Shown: positions 1-10,417, counted from the stretch's first letter. The stretch is 64,000 bases of DNA from Hermatobates lingyangjiaoensis (GCA_026182355.1 JAPFBL010000601.1:1-64000), one strand, 5' to 3'. The notes: a model not told the origin generated them from the sequence alone. Numbers and translations: made by a program.

Positions 1-36
1 TTTTTTTTGGTGCTGCCACTGCAACAAGTTGCCTTG

Positions 37-181
37 ACTTCATCGTCAAATTGTACACAATACTTCTTTCATTAACACTATGAAATACTTATTTTAACTA
101 ATTTTACATTGATTCATAATTCAACATTAAAATATTTTTGTTCTTAAATGTCTATACTGTACAAAAATTGTACAAATTCCT
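37..181 (+). repeat. Direct repeat, copy 1 (pair with 1457-1597)
   Basis: About 145 bp here are repeated with small differences at 1457-1597; both contain the phrases CTTCTTTCATTAACACT and TGTCTATACTGTA in the same order. The two copies are in the same orientation with starts 1420 bp apart. This could be a pair of decayed long terminal repeats or a simple segmental duplication. I see no primer-binding site or coding capacity between them that would decide for an LTR element. Confidence 0.65.
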
Positions 182-1456
182 AGATGTGGATAAGTTTTTC
201 TCAATTTGTTAGCTCTTTCATCGCTTAAAACTTCCACAGGTTTAGACGAACACATGATCTGAAAACGTTTCCATATGAATCTGTACAAGATGTTATTTCT
301 TTATTTAATAATAATTAAATTTAAAGATATCTTCATTACATTAGTAATGTACTTGGAGGGAGTACGGCATGATTAAAAACAGTGTCAAAAATGAGACCGC
401 TTACATATTAACACTTTTCTAAAGTATACAATAATTAATTTTTCGAAAACTAATCTTTTATATCAAAACTCAAGTGGGTAAATTTTCAAGAACATAAAAC
501 CCTTCGCTTTTAAAATTTGAAGCAATTTTAGCCTTTTAAACTAATCGTGGAGAGACAAAAACCTGATTTCTGTATTTATAGATTCATTATAAACTCTTTT
601 TGACTTGACAGGCAACAGAAATTAATTCTTCTTACACCGCTATGTACGTATAGTACATAAATTACGTAAATTTACTATGTTTAGTAAAATTTAACTTCCA
701 TAGTTAAGCAACAAATTAAAACAGGTGTAGCGGCCAGAATTATTTCTAAACGTCTTAAAAATATTTGCACTTTGTATGTCAAATGAAATTTTGAAGATAA
801 AAAATTAAAACTTGCAAACAACAACTAGCAGATGTTGAAACTAAATCATTGAGGCACTTTAAAGCCTTTTATGAAAACATCCAATGTTCAACATAAGAGT
901 GATTTTGAAGTTAAAACTACTCTATATAAACAAATTAAATTAGAACATTTTTGTTATATGTAATTAAAAAAAAAAATTTTTTTTATATTAAAATTTGAGT
1001 TGACTGAATAGGAGAGACAATAATTAGAAAAATCATGCTATTAAATGTCCTCTTTTGTTTATTTCCTTTAACTTTTTTTTTTTTGTAAAATTGAAGAAGC
1101 CCATGTTAGAGAGCAAGTTAGGGCATATTCCTCTATAAGAACAAGTTAAAAAAAGAAGAGGAAATCGACCTTGTGGTAATCTGGCAGGATGTGAACTCAT
1201 TCTGACTTAAGACATAATTAAAGAGGATGGGAAAACTTAAAGGCGCAACAACCGAGCACTTCCCACACGTCTCAAATCAGATTTCACTTACTTCTTCCTC
1301 CATATTCCAAAAAAAAAAACAACAAAATCTTATCACTTGTGTCAATCTTTCCGAATATTCATCTTGTAACACTTATTTCTTCAGATTTTACCAAATATTG
1401 TATTGTTAATTTTTTTTTGTATTTTATTCCAGCATGTTCCACTGTGTATTATATGC
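182..1456. other. AT-rich stretch with no recognised gene
   Basis: The interior between the two direct repeats is AT-rich with homopolymer runs. A 60-codon frame at 1227-1409 has low-complexity content and no family signature. Nothing else is supportable here. Confidence 0.5.
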
Positions 1457-1597
1457 TTCATCGTCAAAATACACAATACTTCTTTCATTAACACTGCGAA
1501 ATACTTACTTTAACTTATTTTACATTCATTCATAATTCAACATTATAATTTTTTTTTCTTAAATGTCTATACTGTAAAAAAATTGTACAAATTCTTT
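1457..1597 (+). repeat. Direct repeat, copy 2 (pair with 37-181)
   Basis: This is the second copy of the repeat at the start of the window, diverged by substitutions and small indels. It ends just before the R1-like LINE tail at 1622. Confidence 0.65.
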
Positions 1598-1621
1598 ATA
1601 ATAACATTTTTTTAATTAATG

Positions 1622-2031
1622 AGGAAGGCCTAACGGGCCACTCCTCTCCACACATCAAGACCTTACGTATGAGAGCCAGTCTTTGTGGTTCCCTCAAACA
1701 GCACTCATACACCAAGTGTCTAGGAGATTGGGGTGTCTCCGCGTTACATGCGCATAGTGGACTTCAACCTGCTCATGTATTCTTTAAATGGCCCATGTCC
1801 TGTCATGTATTGGGATAGTTTATAGTTTATTTGGAAATTTTTCATTTGGATATTTCTTCGTTTTATACTAGGAAAATATTCCTTTGTTAAAAGTCCTTTA
1901 GAACATTCCTCCCAATTTGTTTCCCATCGTGCCACTGTTTGTCTAAAGTATAGCAGAGCGTGGTTCTGCTGTATTGTTATTATGCGTCTATAAAGGAGTG
2001 AACTGCATTTGACTTTACCATAACTAAACAA
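1622..2031 (-). pseudogene. R1/LOA/I-type LINE ORF2 C-terminus (frameshifted)
   Basis: The minus-strand frame 2031-1744 (95 codons) reads W-x3-W-x-E near residue 36, then a Q-x-M-T-G-H-G-x-F-x-x-Y block. That is the region after RNase H in R1/I-group LINE reverse transcriptases, usually written as (L/Y)TGHGxFxxYL. A frameshift near 1750 moves the next part into another frame, where C-A-C-N-A-E-T-P followed by H-L-V-Y-E-C matches the CCHC zinc knuckle that follows. The fragment is therefore a broken C-terminus and not a gene. A second, inverted piece of the same tail lies at 2358-2442. The clade within the R1/LOA/I group is uncertain. Confidence 0.75.
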
Positions 2032-2171
2032 GTCATAAAACCTTGAAAACTAATTCCATTAATTGATTCATTATAATGATTTATTTTTACAACATTAATT
2101 ATTATTTTATGATTTATTTATAGCACTGTTTCAAAGTAGCACCAGATTAAACATAATTTTTTATAATTAAT

Positions 2172-2340
2172 GATCAAGCCACAATAAGAAATGGTTTATC
2201 TTTCAACCGTAACAAGCGGTTTTCGTCAGAGTCAAAAACCCAAACGTCAGAGTCAGTTGGGTTTTTGACTCTGACGAAGACCACTTGTTACGGTTGAAAG
2301 ATTTTAGTCTTGTTTTCCCATTTCTTATTGTGGTTTGATC
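2172..2340. mobile_element. Solo hammerhead-like repeat, family A (AGATCT), palindromic
   Basis: Two arms of the same ~75-bp unit face each other; both outer ends carry GATCAA(A/G)CCACAATAAG or its complement. The plus arm holds helix I GACT (2267-2270), CTGACGA (2271-2277), an extra A, a helix II hairpin and GAAA (2296-2299). The helix III palindrome is mutated (AGATTT instead of AGATCT). The minus arm has lost the return strand of helix I. This is a non-autonomous element by inference; the family is tied to a PLE because the same unit follows a PLE ORF end at 7315. Confidence 0.75.
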
Positions 2341-2357
2341 GTTGTGGTTGATCATAT

Positions 2358-2442
2358 ACTTGGTGTATGAGTGCTGTTTGAGGGAACCACAAAGACTGGC
2401 TCTCATACGTAAGGTCTTGGTTTGTGAAGAGGATGGCCCGTT
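2358..2442 (+). pseudogene. R1-like LINE tail fragment, inverted second copy
   Basis: The plus strand encodes the same peptide as the minus strand at 1622-1723 (L-V-Y-E-C-C-L-R-E-P-Q-R-L-A-L), so the LINE tail is present twice, in opposite orientation, on either side of the palindromic element at 2172-2340. It is too short to be functional. Confidence 0.65.
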
Positions 2443-2516
2443 ATTTCACGTGTTTATGTGAAATCTTTTATTTATTTATAAATATAAAACTATGCATATA
2501 TTGTGTAACAATCAAT

Positions 2517-2602
2517 GATCAAACCACAATAAGAAATGGGAAAACAAGACTAAGATCTTTCAACCGTAACAAGCGGTCTTCGTCAGAGTCAAAAACCCAA
2601 CT
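2517..2602 (-). mobile_element. Solo hammerhead-like repeat, family A, single arm
   Basis: One copy of the family A unit. Read on the minus strand, 2590-2548 gives GACT, CTGACGA, an extra A, a hairpin (GACCG/CGGTT), GAAA, the palindrome AGATCT, T and AGTC. All pairings of a type I hammerhead with a 3-bp helix III are present. It is preceded at 2441-2470 by the family's outer end, TTTCACGTGTTTATGTGAAA. Confidence 0.7.
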
Positions 2603-2826
2603 TTTTCATTGTGTAACAAGGATATGTAGTAAGAGTATCACAAATATCTTTTGATACACATGAATAAAGAATGAAAATCAAGAAACTCTTCACTTCGTTT
2701 CTTGATTTTAGTAGATTATCATCAGTACATCCCTCGGCCATCTTTTCTTGAGTCGTCTTAGGGGGATTCTGGGAAGGTGAGGAAGAAGCAAGGTTTTGTT
2801 CAAGTAGATTTGAGTAAGAAGAAAGT

Positions 2827-3112
2827 TTAATATGAAACGCCTTGTAAACGATCAGAGGCTAGATTTTGTATAAATGGGATTTTTAAGTCTCTATGAACAG
2901 TGTAATTTGTTATATAATAAGGTGCATTAGTGATAGTGCGGAGGATTTTGGATTGCAATGACTGTATTTTGTGAATGTTTGAAGGTTTTGCATAACCCCA
3001 TAGTTCAAGTCCATAACTGTAGATAGGTCTCAATAATGTTTTGTATAACAGCACTCTGTTATGGCGTGTCAATTTTGAGTGTTTCCCGAGAAGTCTATAC
3101 TGTAATAAGTAG
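2827..3112 (-). pseudogene. Jockey-type LINE reverse transcriptase C-terminal fragment
   Basis: The minus strand from 3112 to 2827 reads without a stop: Q-Y-R-L-L-G-K-H-S-K-L, then L-L-Y-K-T-L-L-R-P-I-Y-S-Y-G-L-E-L-W-G, then a run of Q-S-L-Q-S-K-I-L-R-T-I-T-N-A-P-Y-Y and N-x-x-V-H-R-D-L. This is the conserved segment after the RT thumb in Jockey and related arthropod LINEs (YGIQLWG, QRFQSKxLRxIxxAPWYV, HxDL). Catalytic RT motifs are absent, so this is a short dead fragment. Open frame starting at ATG is 2827-3072; homology extends upstream of it. Confidence 0.85.
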
Positions 3113-4790
3113 CGTCTTTTTGATCGATGATAATGAATTATTTCTAGTCATTTACTTACGCTTGTTTCAATTTTGCGCCAGTAAAAATATATGATAAATA
3201 CAAATTCTTCCCTTTGTTTAAATTTTTGAAAAATTATAAAACGATCTCTTGTTTAAAAACCGTTTACCATTTTTACGAGTACCATGAATATAACATCAGA
3301 TTTTAATGTGAACTATAATTAAAATGAAACTCCTTTATAATAGTATATACATACTGGCTGGTTATTGTTAAAATAAAAAAATAACATAAAATTAATTATT
3401 TAAATAAATTTGTATTAATTAAAATTAATAACATTATGTTATGTTATATTTTTATTCACTTCTTTGAAAACTTATCAGAAATATACTGTCAAAAAAATAC
3501 GTTTTCAATTATTTGTCTAATTTCAGAAAAATCGTATTTTTTAGTTCTTTTTCATTAATACAGAATACTTTTTTACGATCGCCTTAATTATATAACTAAT
3601 TAAAAACTGGAATTATCATTTTTAGAGATTTTTTTTCAAATTGAGATAGCTTTATTGAAGTCACAGAGAAAAATAAAAACAATTCCCAGTAAAAGTAGGA
3701 ACGAATCACAGTTTTAATCAACCAGCTGGTCTCCAATGTTTTCTAAAGTCATATTTTGAATTGAAGTTTGTAATAATTTTTTTTTTTTTTAAATAATTGA
3801 TTTTCCCAGACAATATTACACCTTTATTAAGGGACGAGAATTCTAAAAATTCTTTCTCATTGTTTTTTTATTTTATGAGATAAACTTACTGACCAAATTT
3901 CATGTCTTTAACATCTGTAGTTTCGGCGTTCTGTGATGATTCAGTCAGTCAGACAGTCATGGCAGTATCTTTTTGTATGTTACTGTGGGCATACCCAAAA
4001 ACAAAGAGTATGCTTTTGATGCGTGTCATTTTCTTAATTTTTTCTATGAATTAAATGTTGATAATATTTTCATAATATCTTAGTATGTTACCTGTAATAC
4101 ATAAAATCGCTGTAATTCTTCAATCCTTTTTGTTGTTATTCCTCCAAATTTTTACAATCATAACTTCAATGGCTGTTTCATCAACCAAGTTTTAAAATAT
4201 ATATTTTTTTATATATTTTAGTCCAGGCCTACCGAAAAACAAAAAGTACCTTTTTGATGGGTCTCATTTCTTAATTTTCACCATGCATTGAATTAAATTT
4301 TGAAAATACATTCCTAATATATATTAAGATAAATATAAGTAAGAAATATTCGTTTACAAGTTTTAGAGGTCGAAATGAACAAATAAGTGAAAACTTTTCT
4401 AAAAACCAACTTTTGACTTTTAGAAACAGCCTTACAAACTTCACTTAAACTGTTAGTTAATTTTCACGTTTTTCTTTCCTGTTATTTTTTTAAATAAAAA
4501 AATCTAATTATTATTTATATTTTTTTTCTTTTTTATAATGATTTTAATTATTTTATAGTTATTTAGCTTATTTATATTGATAGCTTGTCCTTATTAGTTA
4601 TGTTTCTTCTAGCTTTTTGAATTCTATCAATTTATTTTCTTCCCGTTTTAGTATTTTTCTCGTGTGACAACACTGCAATCGTTTTCAGACTCCAGATTTT
4701 TCTGATATCTCTTGGGGATATCACTTTTTTCCCGACGATGATTACGAAAAATTTTCAAATCTTAAAAAGTTAATTTAAAAATTTAAACAA
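3113..4790. other. AT-rich region with a local duplication
   Basis: No gene is visible. Segments near 3985-4085 and 4222-4325 are diverged copies of each other (both run from a CC-AAAAACAAA-AGTA phrase into a GATG-GT-TCAT phrase and TTCTTAATTTT). A GTCAGTCAGACAGTCA run at 3944 resembles the GTCTGTC run of repeat family T near 11990. Confidence 0.45.
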
Positions 4791-5040
4791 GTAGGGTAAA
4801 AAGCTAATGAAATGGGGCCACATATAAAAATTTAATGGTATAAACAACGGGTTTCGAACACATAGTGTGGTGAGTTGTACCACAGACACTCGCCCTTAGT
4901 TAATGCCTGAAGAAGAACACTACGTGTTCGAAACGCGTTGTTTATACCATTAAATTTTTATATGTGGAGACTACTTCGTTAACTTTTTTACCCTACAATG
5001 AGTAAATACCACATAATAACTGATTACACTACCTTAGAAT
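4791..5040. mobile_element. Solo hammerhead-like repeat, family B (ACGCGT), palindromic
   Basis: Inverted arms begin with GTAGGGTAAAAAGCTAATGA at 4791 and end with the complement at 4996. The plus arm has CTGAAGA (4907-4913), an extra A, a perfect 6-bp hairpin GAACAC/GTGTTC with loop TAC, GAAA (4930-4933), the palindrome ACGCGT and then T. The distal end GAGTAAATACCACATAATAAC (5000-5020) is shared with several other families in the window. Helix I pairing is weak here. The minus arm is degenerate. Confidence 0.75.
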
Positions 5041-6201
5041 TTAAACAAGTGGTGTTATTTTCATTTGTTTGTCATAATCACTTATTCTTCACCATATTTA
5101 ATTGATAACAAAAGATATAAAGAGATGTCATGATAGTATATACTTGGTTCAACAATTGAAGAAGAAAAATGCTGTTTACGTATTGTTCTCTCTGAGTTTA
5201 AATTTTGTTGACGATTTCAGTATTATGTACTATATTTTGTTTTATACATTTTTAAATGCATATTAAAGCCTACTACTGTGTGATTTGCATTAATGGGATC
5301 TATAGTATTAATTAATCTTCGATTAATGATGATATAAGTTCGGAGTTTAAAATGATAAAATTCTGAGACATTTTTACATTAATTCGGCTTCAAATATGGT
5401 TAGTACTTTATTAGATGATGAAGTATTAATTACCCTGGTTTTAATTACCATTACATTAATTACAATGTGCTTATCACGTTACGGCTACCTGTTCCCCAAA
5501 GGTGAACAAACGTTACATAGCAGTTATTCCGTTAGACAAGCCAGGATGGCTTAACGCCATCCTTTCCAAGATGTTGGTACATCTTTAGAACAAAAACAAG
5601 AATATAATTAATTAATAAACGTCTTGCATAATGAAAAAAAATACGAGACATTACCGTCTTAAATAACAGTTATCTTCAACTTTTTGCAAAATTTAATTTC
5701 GTTAAAAAGAATAAAACACAAATCAATTTTACCTTATCAATTTAAATAAAAGAGTTAACCTATGCTGGAAAATTTATTAGTGACAGATGATTTAACAGGA
5801 AAAAAAAAAAGAAATGATTGAAGCATCATACAATAGAAATGTAAAATATTTCCGGGTTAGAGACGTTTGTTTTATTTTGTACAAGATCATAATCTTGAGA
5901 TTCAAAGAACGTAATCTTTGACGTTTCATGAACAGTTTTACGTTTATCTTCAGTTTTGTAGGTATGATATTTGATTATTGATATCACTACGCAACCAACA
6001 CTCCCCTGGACATATGAATATCGGCCATTGATGTGCTACGCACGAACAGTCAACGTTTCTTCGGAAGCCTCAACCCCGTAATCAAACCTTCCGATATTCC
6101 CTCTTTCCGCCATATTCACATCCTCAGATAGTACTACAATAATGACCTCATTTCTTAGTAAAGTCCGTTCTCACATAAGTCGTTGTTTATTATTATTTAT
6201 T
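5041..6201. other. No recognised feature
   Basis: AT-rich sequence with no supportable coding frame. A short inverted repeat, AGGATGGC...GCCATCCT, lies at 5543-5563, but no known element matches it. Confidence 0.4.
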
Positions 6202-6440
6202 TTAGTAAGGGTTATTATAGTACTGCGTCATAAAAACTATTGTACTTTCCCCCATTCTGTACCTTAGTACCCTAGCAGTTAGCTTCAACGCCTCCAAGTA
6301 GCTCAGCTCTTTTGCTAGGTCCAACGGTAAAAGTTCTTCTATACTCGTAGTTTTGTTGACTGTCCCGAAGCACCTGCCTCTGTGTAGCACGGTGGGTTGG
6401 CAATCAGCCAGCAGGTTCCACAGTGCCTGTTATACCTCTT
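6202..6440 (-). pseudogene. Possible BEL/Pao-like polyprotein fragment
   Basis: The minus strand reads a W-N-L-L-A stretch, then L-P-L-D-L-A-K-E-L-S-Y-L-E-A-L-K-L-T-A-R-V-L-R-Y. The last part resembles the (Y/L)-S-x-L-x-K-L-x-R-V-T-A-x-V-L-R-F block of BEL/Pao integrase regions. The match is short and no catalytic residues are present. It could be chance; confidence is low. Confidence 0.25.
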
Positions 6441-6822
6441 CCTCTACCTGAATATGCACAAACTATCATTTTTTTTTATTATTATTTGAGGGTGACTATA
6501 GCACTACGTGAGCCATCATTGATAATGCCCATTCTTCACAGATGCTATTAAGTTTGCAGTGTCTTGTTATAAATGCGGTTAAAATCCATAGATTACTCCT
6601 GATCCTTTCCATACAATACAAGATTTGACTATCTATCATATTTAATAATATATTATTGTTATATGTAATACCTACAATACTAGTGATGTTTAGGGGGAAG
6701 GTTGGGAATTCCAAGATTAAAACAAATTATTTTAAATTTATATTGTTTTTCTTAATCTAAAAACGGTGGGTTAATAATTTAATAAAAAACTCTAGGAATT
6801 GGAGTCCGCTGGTATTTATAAA

Positions 6823-7151
6823 ATTCCGTGCAAAAATTTCCATAAATTTATATTGGTCAAACTGGTAAATCATTAAAAGACACGTGTAAAACAACACCAA
6901 TTAACGTAAGTATACAGGAAAAAAAGAGTGTCTTATTCTTGCATATAAAAAATGAAAATCATCATATTGATTGGACAGGAGCTAAATTTATTACCTATGA
7001 AAAATCAATGTTGTTAAGAAATATTATTGAATCGTCTCTAATTAAATTTAATAGATCTAATATTATAAACATTAGTAACGGTCTCTTCAAACTTGATACT
7101 TTCGTCACGAGGGCAATAGCCTCTTCAAAGGGGTTGACAGCTAGCGGATAG
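6823..7151 (+). pseudogene. Penelope-like element GIY-YIG endonuclease C-terminus
   Basis: Frame 1 at 6823 reads I-P-C-K-N-F-H-K, the Cys/His lead-in of PLE endonucleases. One base of frameshift then gives I-Y-I-G-Q-T-G-K-S-L-K (6846 onward), the GIY-YIG core. The open frame continues to a stop at 7149-7151 through H-I-K-N-E-N-H-H-I-D-W-T-G-A-K and M-L-L-R-N-I-I-E-S-S-L-I, matching the conserved PLE C-terminus (H-x-I/F-D-W, then R-x-x-x-E-x-x-x-I). The RT domain is missing, so this is a 5'-truncated, frameshifted copy. A family A hammerhead-like motif lies 164 bp downstream, as expected for a PLE terminal repeat. Confidence 0.8.
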
Positions 7152-7303
7152 TTTTTTATTTTTTCTTACTGTACTCCTTTGTTTCCCCAAACAACCCTTT
7201 CTGGACATTAGTCCTTTCCTGTGCTTTTCCACCTTTTAAAATACCACTCTTCCCTCCCACCTCTTCTCAACTCCTCACCAGATGTTTTCTGCATCTAAAG
7301 TTC

Positions 7304-7389
7304 AGTTGGGTTTTGACTCTGACGAAGACCGCTTGTTACGGTTGAAAGATCTTAGTCATGTTTTCCCATTTCTTATTGTGGTTTGATCA
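7304..7389 (+). mobile_element. PLE 3' terminal repeat, family A
   Basis: This family A unit runs from GTTGGGTTTT to the outer end TGTGGTTTGATCA. It lies 150 bp after the PLE stop codon at 7151, in the same orientation, and so is probably the pseudo-LTR of that copy. The upstream phrase ATGTTTTCTGCATCTA (7282) recurs in the loop of the palindrome at 28015-28223. Confidence 0.75.
7315..7357 (+). ncRNA. Hammerhead-like ribozyme motif, family A
   Basis: Helix I is GACT (7315-7318) with AGTC (7354-7357). The core is CTGACGA (7319-7325), one extra A (7326), helix II GACCG with CGGTT around a 7-nt loop, GAAA (7344-7347), helix III AGATCT (7347-7352, self-complementary, no loop) and T at the cleavage-site position (7353). 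The layout matches type I hammerheads with minimal helix III, which act as dimers. The extra base between CUGANGA and helix II is unusual. Activity is not known. Confidence 0.65.
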
Positions 7390-7510
7390 TTGATTACATA
7401 TAGTCTATAGACTATAGACTAACCATTCTATAGTTATCCTATAGTAATCGTAGTAGATAGTTTTATAGTAGTACAGCAATCGTAATTTATAATTACCTAT
7501 CCGACTTCTC

Positions 7511-7905
7511 TTCAAAATTAATGAATCCGCTATTTCACTACAAAACACTGTCACTAACCTGGCCTGTATACCCAGTAATTATAAAATTACAGCCGTTTAC
7601 TGTTCACCCAACCATAAAATCATCCAAGCACAATTCCTTCTTCTTTTTTTTTTTTTTTTTTTGGTTCACTTGGTGCTTACTTTCTATACGATGGTAGTAG
7701 AAAGCAAATCACTTGCAGAGTGGCTGCTGCAAAGCAGCTAACTCTCTATCGTCAAAACTTTTGTTCTGTCTCGTACAATCCTCTGAATTACATCTCTTCT
7801 AACTATTAGTCACCTGCGGCAAGCAAATGCCCAGACATCATCGTTTTTTATAACATCGCAGAGGAGCTCTCTGCTCTCCATCATCAAGTCTGCGTACTAG
7901 ACGTT
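7511..7905 (+). pseudogene. Jockey-type LINE APE endonuclease fragment
   Basis: A frame starting at 7511 has no ATG. It reads Y-K-I-T-A-V-Y-C-S-P-N-H-K-I, matching the S-x-V-Y-C-P-P block of Jockey-type apurinic endonucleases, then a poly-Phe from an expanded T run (7634-7662), F-G-S-L-G-A-Y-F-L-Y, then G-S-R at the position of the family's W-G-S-R, and finally P-D-I-I, like the P-D-I-L block. An in-frame stop interrupts it near 7810 and the catalytic GGDFN region is destroyed. It is a dead fragment. Confidence 0.65.
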
Positions 7906-8109
7906 TTTTTCCTCTGATTGTGGTAATTTTTGCAATAACAGTAATATGGAACAAAATACTTTGAACAATTCAGACAAAAAAAAATGTAAGACAATATTAA
8001 CCTGTCTTTTTAAAAAAACATCTGACGAAGTTGTTTACGCAATAAAATAGCAATAGTAACATCCGCTTTTATCATTATTAAAATAATAATAAAATAAAAT
8101 AATAATAAT

Positions 8110-8429
8110 TAGGTTTGGTTGCAGTGGCAGTCCCACAAGGGAACACACTTAGGCCGAGCATTGGCCCTTTGTGATTCCACACAATGAAGATTGATTCTAC
8201 AGTGGGAGTCCTAAATTTTGCCTATCTCAAGTGTATTTAGAGTAGGGATCTTTTACGAGTACCTGACATCGTACAGGCTCGGGACCAACGGTTTAACGTC
8301 CTTCTCCAAGGGACGACGCGCTCAGATTTATTCACCTCCCGCATGAATAAATCGAGGGCCAGGTGAGGATCGAACCCCGGTCCTATCAGTTCAGAGGCTA
8401 GCACGTAACCACTGAGCTAGCCTGGCCCC
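8110..8429 (-). mobile_element. tRNA-derived SINE, full length, tail type 1
   Basis: Read on the minus strand, the SINE starts with GGGGCCAGGCTAGCTCAGTG, which has a pol III A box. It continues with a B box GGTTCGATCC, a tRNA-like 3' part CTGGCCCTCGATTTATTCA, a conserved body with GACGTTAAACCGTTGG and GTACTCGTAAAAGATCCC, and tail type 1 with CCCTTGTGGGACTGCCACTG. The flanking A/T-rich ATAATAATAATT on both sides fits a target-site duplication but is low complexity. Confidence 0.85.
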
Positions 8430-8754
8430 TTATAATAATAATTAATACAATATAATAATAAAGAACTCCATATACCGTAACAATAATAAATAAAAAAAAT
8501 TGCACTTGTTCATAAAAATCATATTTGTTTTTCAATTGTGAAACTACACACACTTCTGGGCATAGGCCTCTACCAACTGCAACGTTTTCTTCTTCTTTGA
8601 GAGACTCTGAACCACATTGGTCCCGCTGTTTCTTTAAATTCATCATCTTTCCATCTTCTTCTTTTGTAGTTGTTAATAATACTATATTATACTATTATTA
8701 ATTTCTTTATAATTAGTGTTATTATAATTATTACTATTATTATTATTATTATTG

Positions 8755-8880
8755 TATCTTTTATGTACAAAGGGGAAAAAGCCTGGTGGAGAGCACCCAG
8801 TGCTCTCCGTACGGCTACCCCAGTCTTGTATACCTTGGGCATAAGGTCCTTAATAAAGATTTATTCATTCATTCATTTCA
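8755..8880 (+). repeat. LINE 3' UTR end with (ATTC)n tail
   Basis: The segment contains GTACGGCTACCCCAGT, ends in TAATAAAGATTTATTCATTC and closes with an ATTC tetranucleotide tail. An inverted relative lies at 49383-49500. Short tandem tails of this type are typical of LINE 3' ends. No coding part of this LINE is attached. Confidence 0.6.
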
Positions 8881-8881
8881 T

Positions 8882-9230
8882 TCTTCTTCTTTGTCTCCCC
8901 ACTTTTCTTCTAGCTTCTCTAGGACACCACTCAGTTATTATTTTTCCCCATCTATCGTTCTTCACCCTTATGACGCGTCCTCCCCATTTGCATTTTAATG
9001 CACATACTGTAGTTAAAATATTTTTGATTCCTGCTTTTCTGTTTTATTATTTCACTCCTTATTTTGTCATGTATCTTAAATCCCTAGTAAACTTCTCTCC
9101 TTTGCTCTTTATGTGACCCAGAGTTTCCTTATATTCCTTACTGTTGCTATCCTCGTTTGAGCACCATAGGTCAATGCAGAAAACACACTCTTTACTAACT
9201 TTACTCCAAGTCTGAAGAGATATTCAAAAA
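8882..9230 (-). pseudogene. RTE-like LINE reverse transcriptase C-terminal remnant
   Basis: The minus strand reads L-W-V-T-x-R-A-K-E-R-S-L-L-G-I, then K-C-K-W-G-G-R-V-I-R-V-K-N-D-R-W-G-K, then T-E-W-C-P-R-E-A-R-R-K-V-G-R. This follows the LRVTQRAMERSMLGI, WKWAGHxAR, DxRW and EWxPRxxxRxxGRP series of RTE-like endonuclease-reverse transcriptases. Several in-frame stops show decay. The sequence stops abruptly where the (ATTC)n-tailed LINE end begins, so one element truncated or inserted next to the other. Confidence 0.75.
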
Positions 9231-9259
9231 TAAAGCTTCTTTAATGTAAATAATTAGTT

Positions 9260-9487
9260 GTGCAATCCGTAATTGTGTAGTATTTACTCATTCTGAGGTA
9301 AAATGGATAAACAAACAAAAGTCTCCACACAAATGAAGTTTTATTCAACCAGTTGGTCACTAGACCAACCCGTCAGCACCACATACTTGGTGTCTTCCTG
9401 ATGATGATCACAAAGTGTTCGAAACGCGTTGAATAAAACTTCATTTGTGTGGAGACTTTTGTTGGTTTATCCATTTTACCTCAGAAT
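9260..9487. mobile_element. Solo hammerhead-like repeat, family B variant, palindromic
   Basis: Arms 9290-9350 and 9430-9487 are near-perfect inverted repeats (CAAATGAAGTTTTATTCAA and its complement). The plus strand has CTGATGA (9398-9404), extra T, helix II GATCAC/GTGTTC with one mismatch, GAAA (9421-9424), ACGCGT and T, with TTC/GAA closing helix I. The minus-oriented end at 9260-9295 carries the complement of GAGTAAATACTACACA, the end sequence shared by other family members. Confidence 0.75.
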
Positions 9488-9517
9488 TCTTTAATGTAAT
9501 TATTTAAAGTAATTCAA

Positions 9518-9603
9518 GCTAATCAAGATCATTCATTCATTCAAGATTATTCAGCTAATCAAGATCATTCATTCATTCAAGATTATTCAGCTAATCAAGA
9601 AAT
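9518..9603 (+). repeat. Two-copy tandem repeat, 43-bp unit
   Basis: The unit contains GCTAATCAAGATCATTCATT and is present twice with a partial third. No further function is visible. Confidence 0.7.
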
Positions 9604-10417
9604 TTATAACAGATATAGAGTACTATCAAAGGACAGTGTCTAAACTCGTTTTTCTATCTTTCATTACCTCAGAGATTAGTCTTACTATCTACTTTAAAGT
9701 ATTTTAACAATAAAAATCAAAAAGCGCTTATAATATCTTTGATAATAAGTTTACTGATAAAAAATAAAGTTGTGTGTGTATTATTATTTACTTTTTAGAT
9801 AGAATTTTAAAATAACTTTCCTTATACAATGATAGGTCAGTTTTTGATGTAATCTGATGCTCATCTCAAGGAAGGCTATGTGAAGAATCACATCTTACAA
9901 TAGAATATGAAGAATCGTAGTCATTTTCTCACGGTAATTATTTTTTCTGATAGAAAGTGAACCTTATATTTCCTTTGTTCTCTTAACGTTTATATCGCAG
10001 TGAATACATGCATCTCGTATTAATTACACCTGAGAGTTTGTGGTAACTGGAAATGTATTTAAGGTTATAATATATATCATATTACTGAGAAAAGAATGCA
10101 ACAACAAGTGATTCAATACCTCTCAGGTAGTATTTTTTGTCGGTGTTTTTATCTGTCTTTTTTTTCTTTAGTTTATTGCCTTAACTGTGTTTTAATTCTG
10201 ATTTATAGTATTGCTAATATATATATTAGCAATATATAGCAAATGTATATTATATTATATTAGCAAATGTAGAAACATTTGAAAGCTTTGAATTTTTGGT
10301 TCAATTGTTATCACGATGAGAAAGAAGGAGACGAAGCTCACAGGGCAAACGACGGATTGAAACCTATCCAGGTATGCTTAACATGCCTCTGCTGTGTCAC
10401 CTGTAAGACATCAGCCT
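9604..10417. other. No recognised feature
   Basis: AT-rich DNA with a short TTAGCAATATATATTAGCAA-like inverted repeat near 10210-10240. A frame of about 100 codons entering the (CT)n tract at 10279 is mostly translated simple repeat. Confidence 0.4.

Noticed and set aside
1..33. SINE tail at the window start (GCTGCCACTGCAACAAG)
   Set aside because: Only about 12 bases match the type 1 tail, too few to support.
37..1597. LTR retrotransposon bounded by the direct repeats
   Set aside because: No TG...CA ends, primer-binding site, polypurine tract or gag/pol frame could be identified between the repeats.
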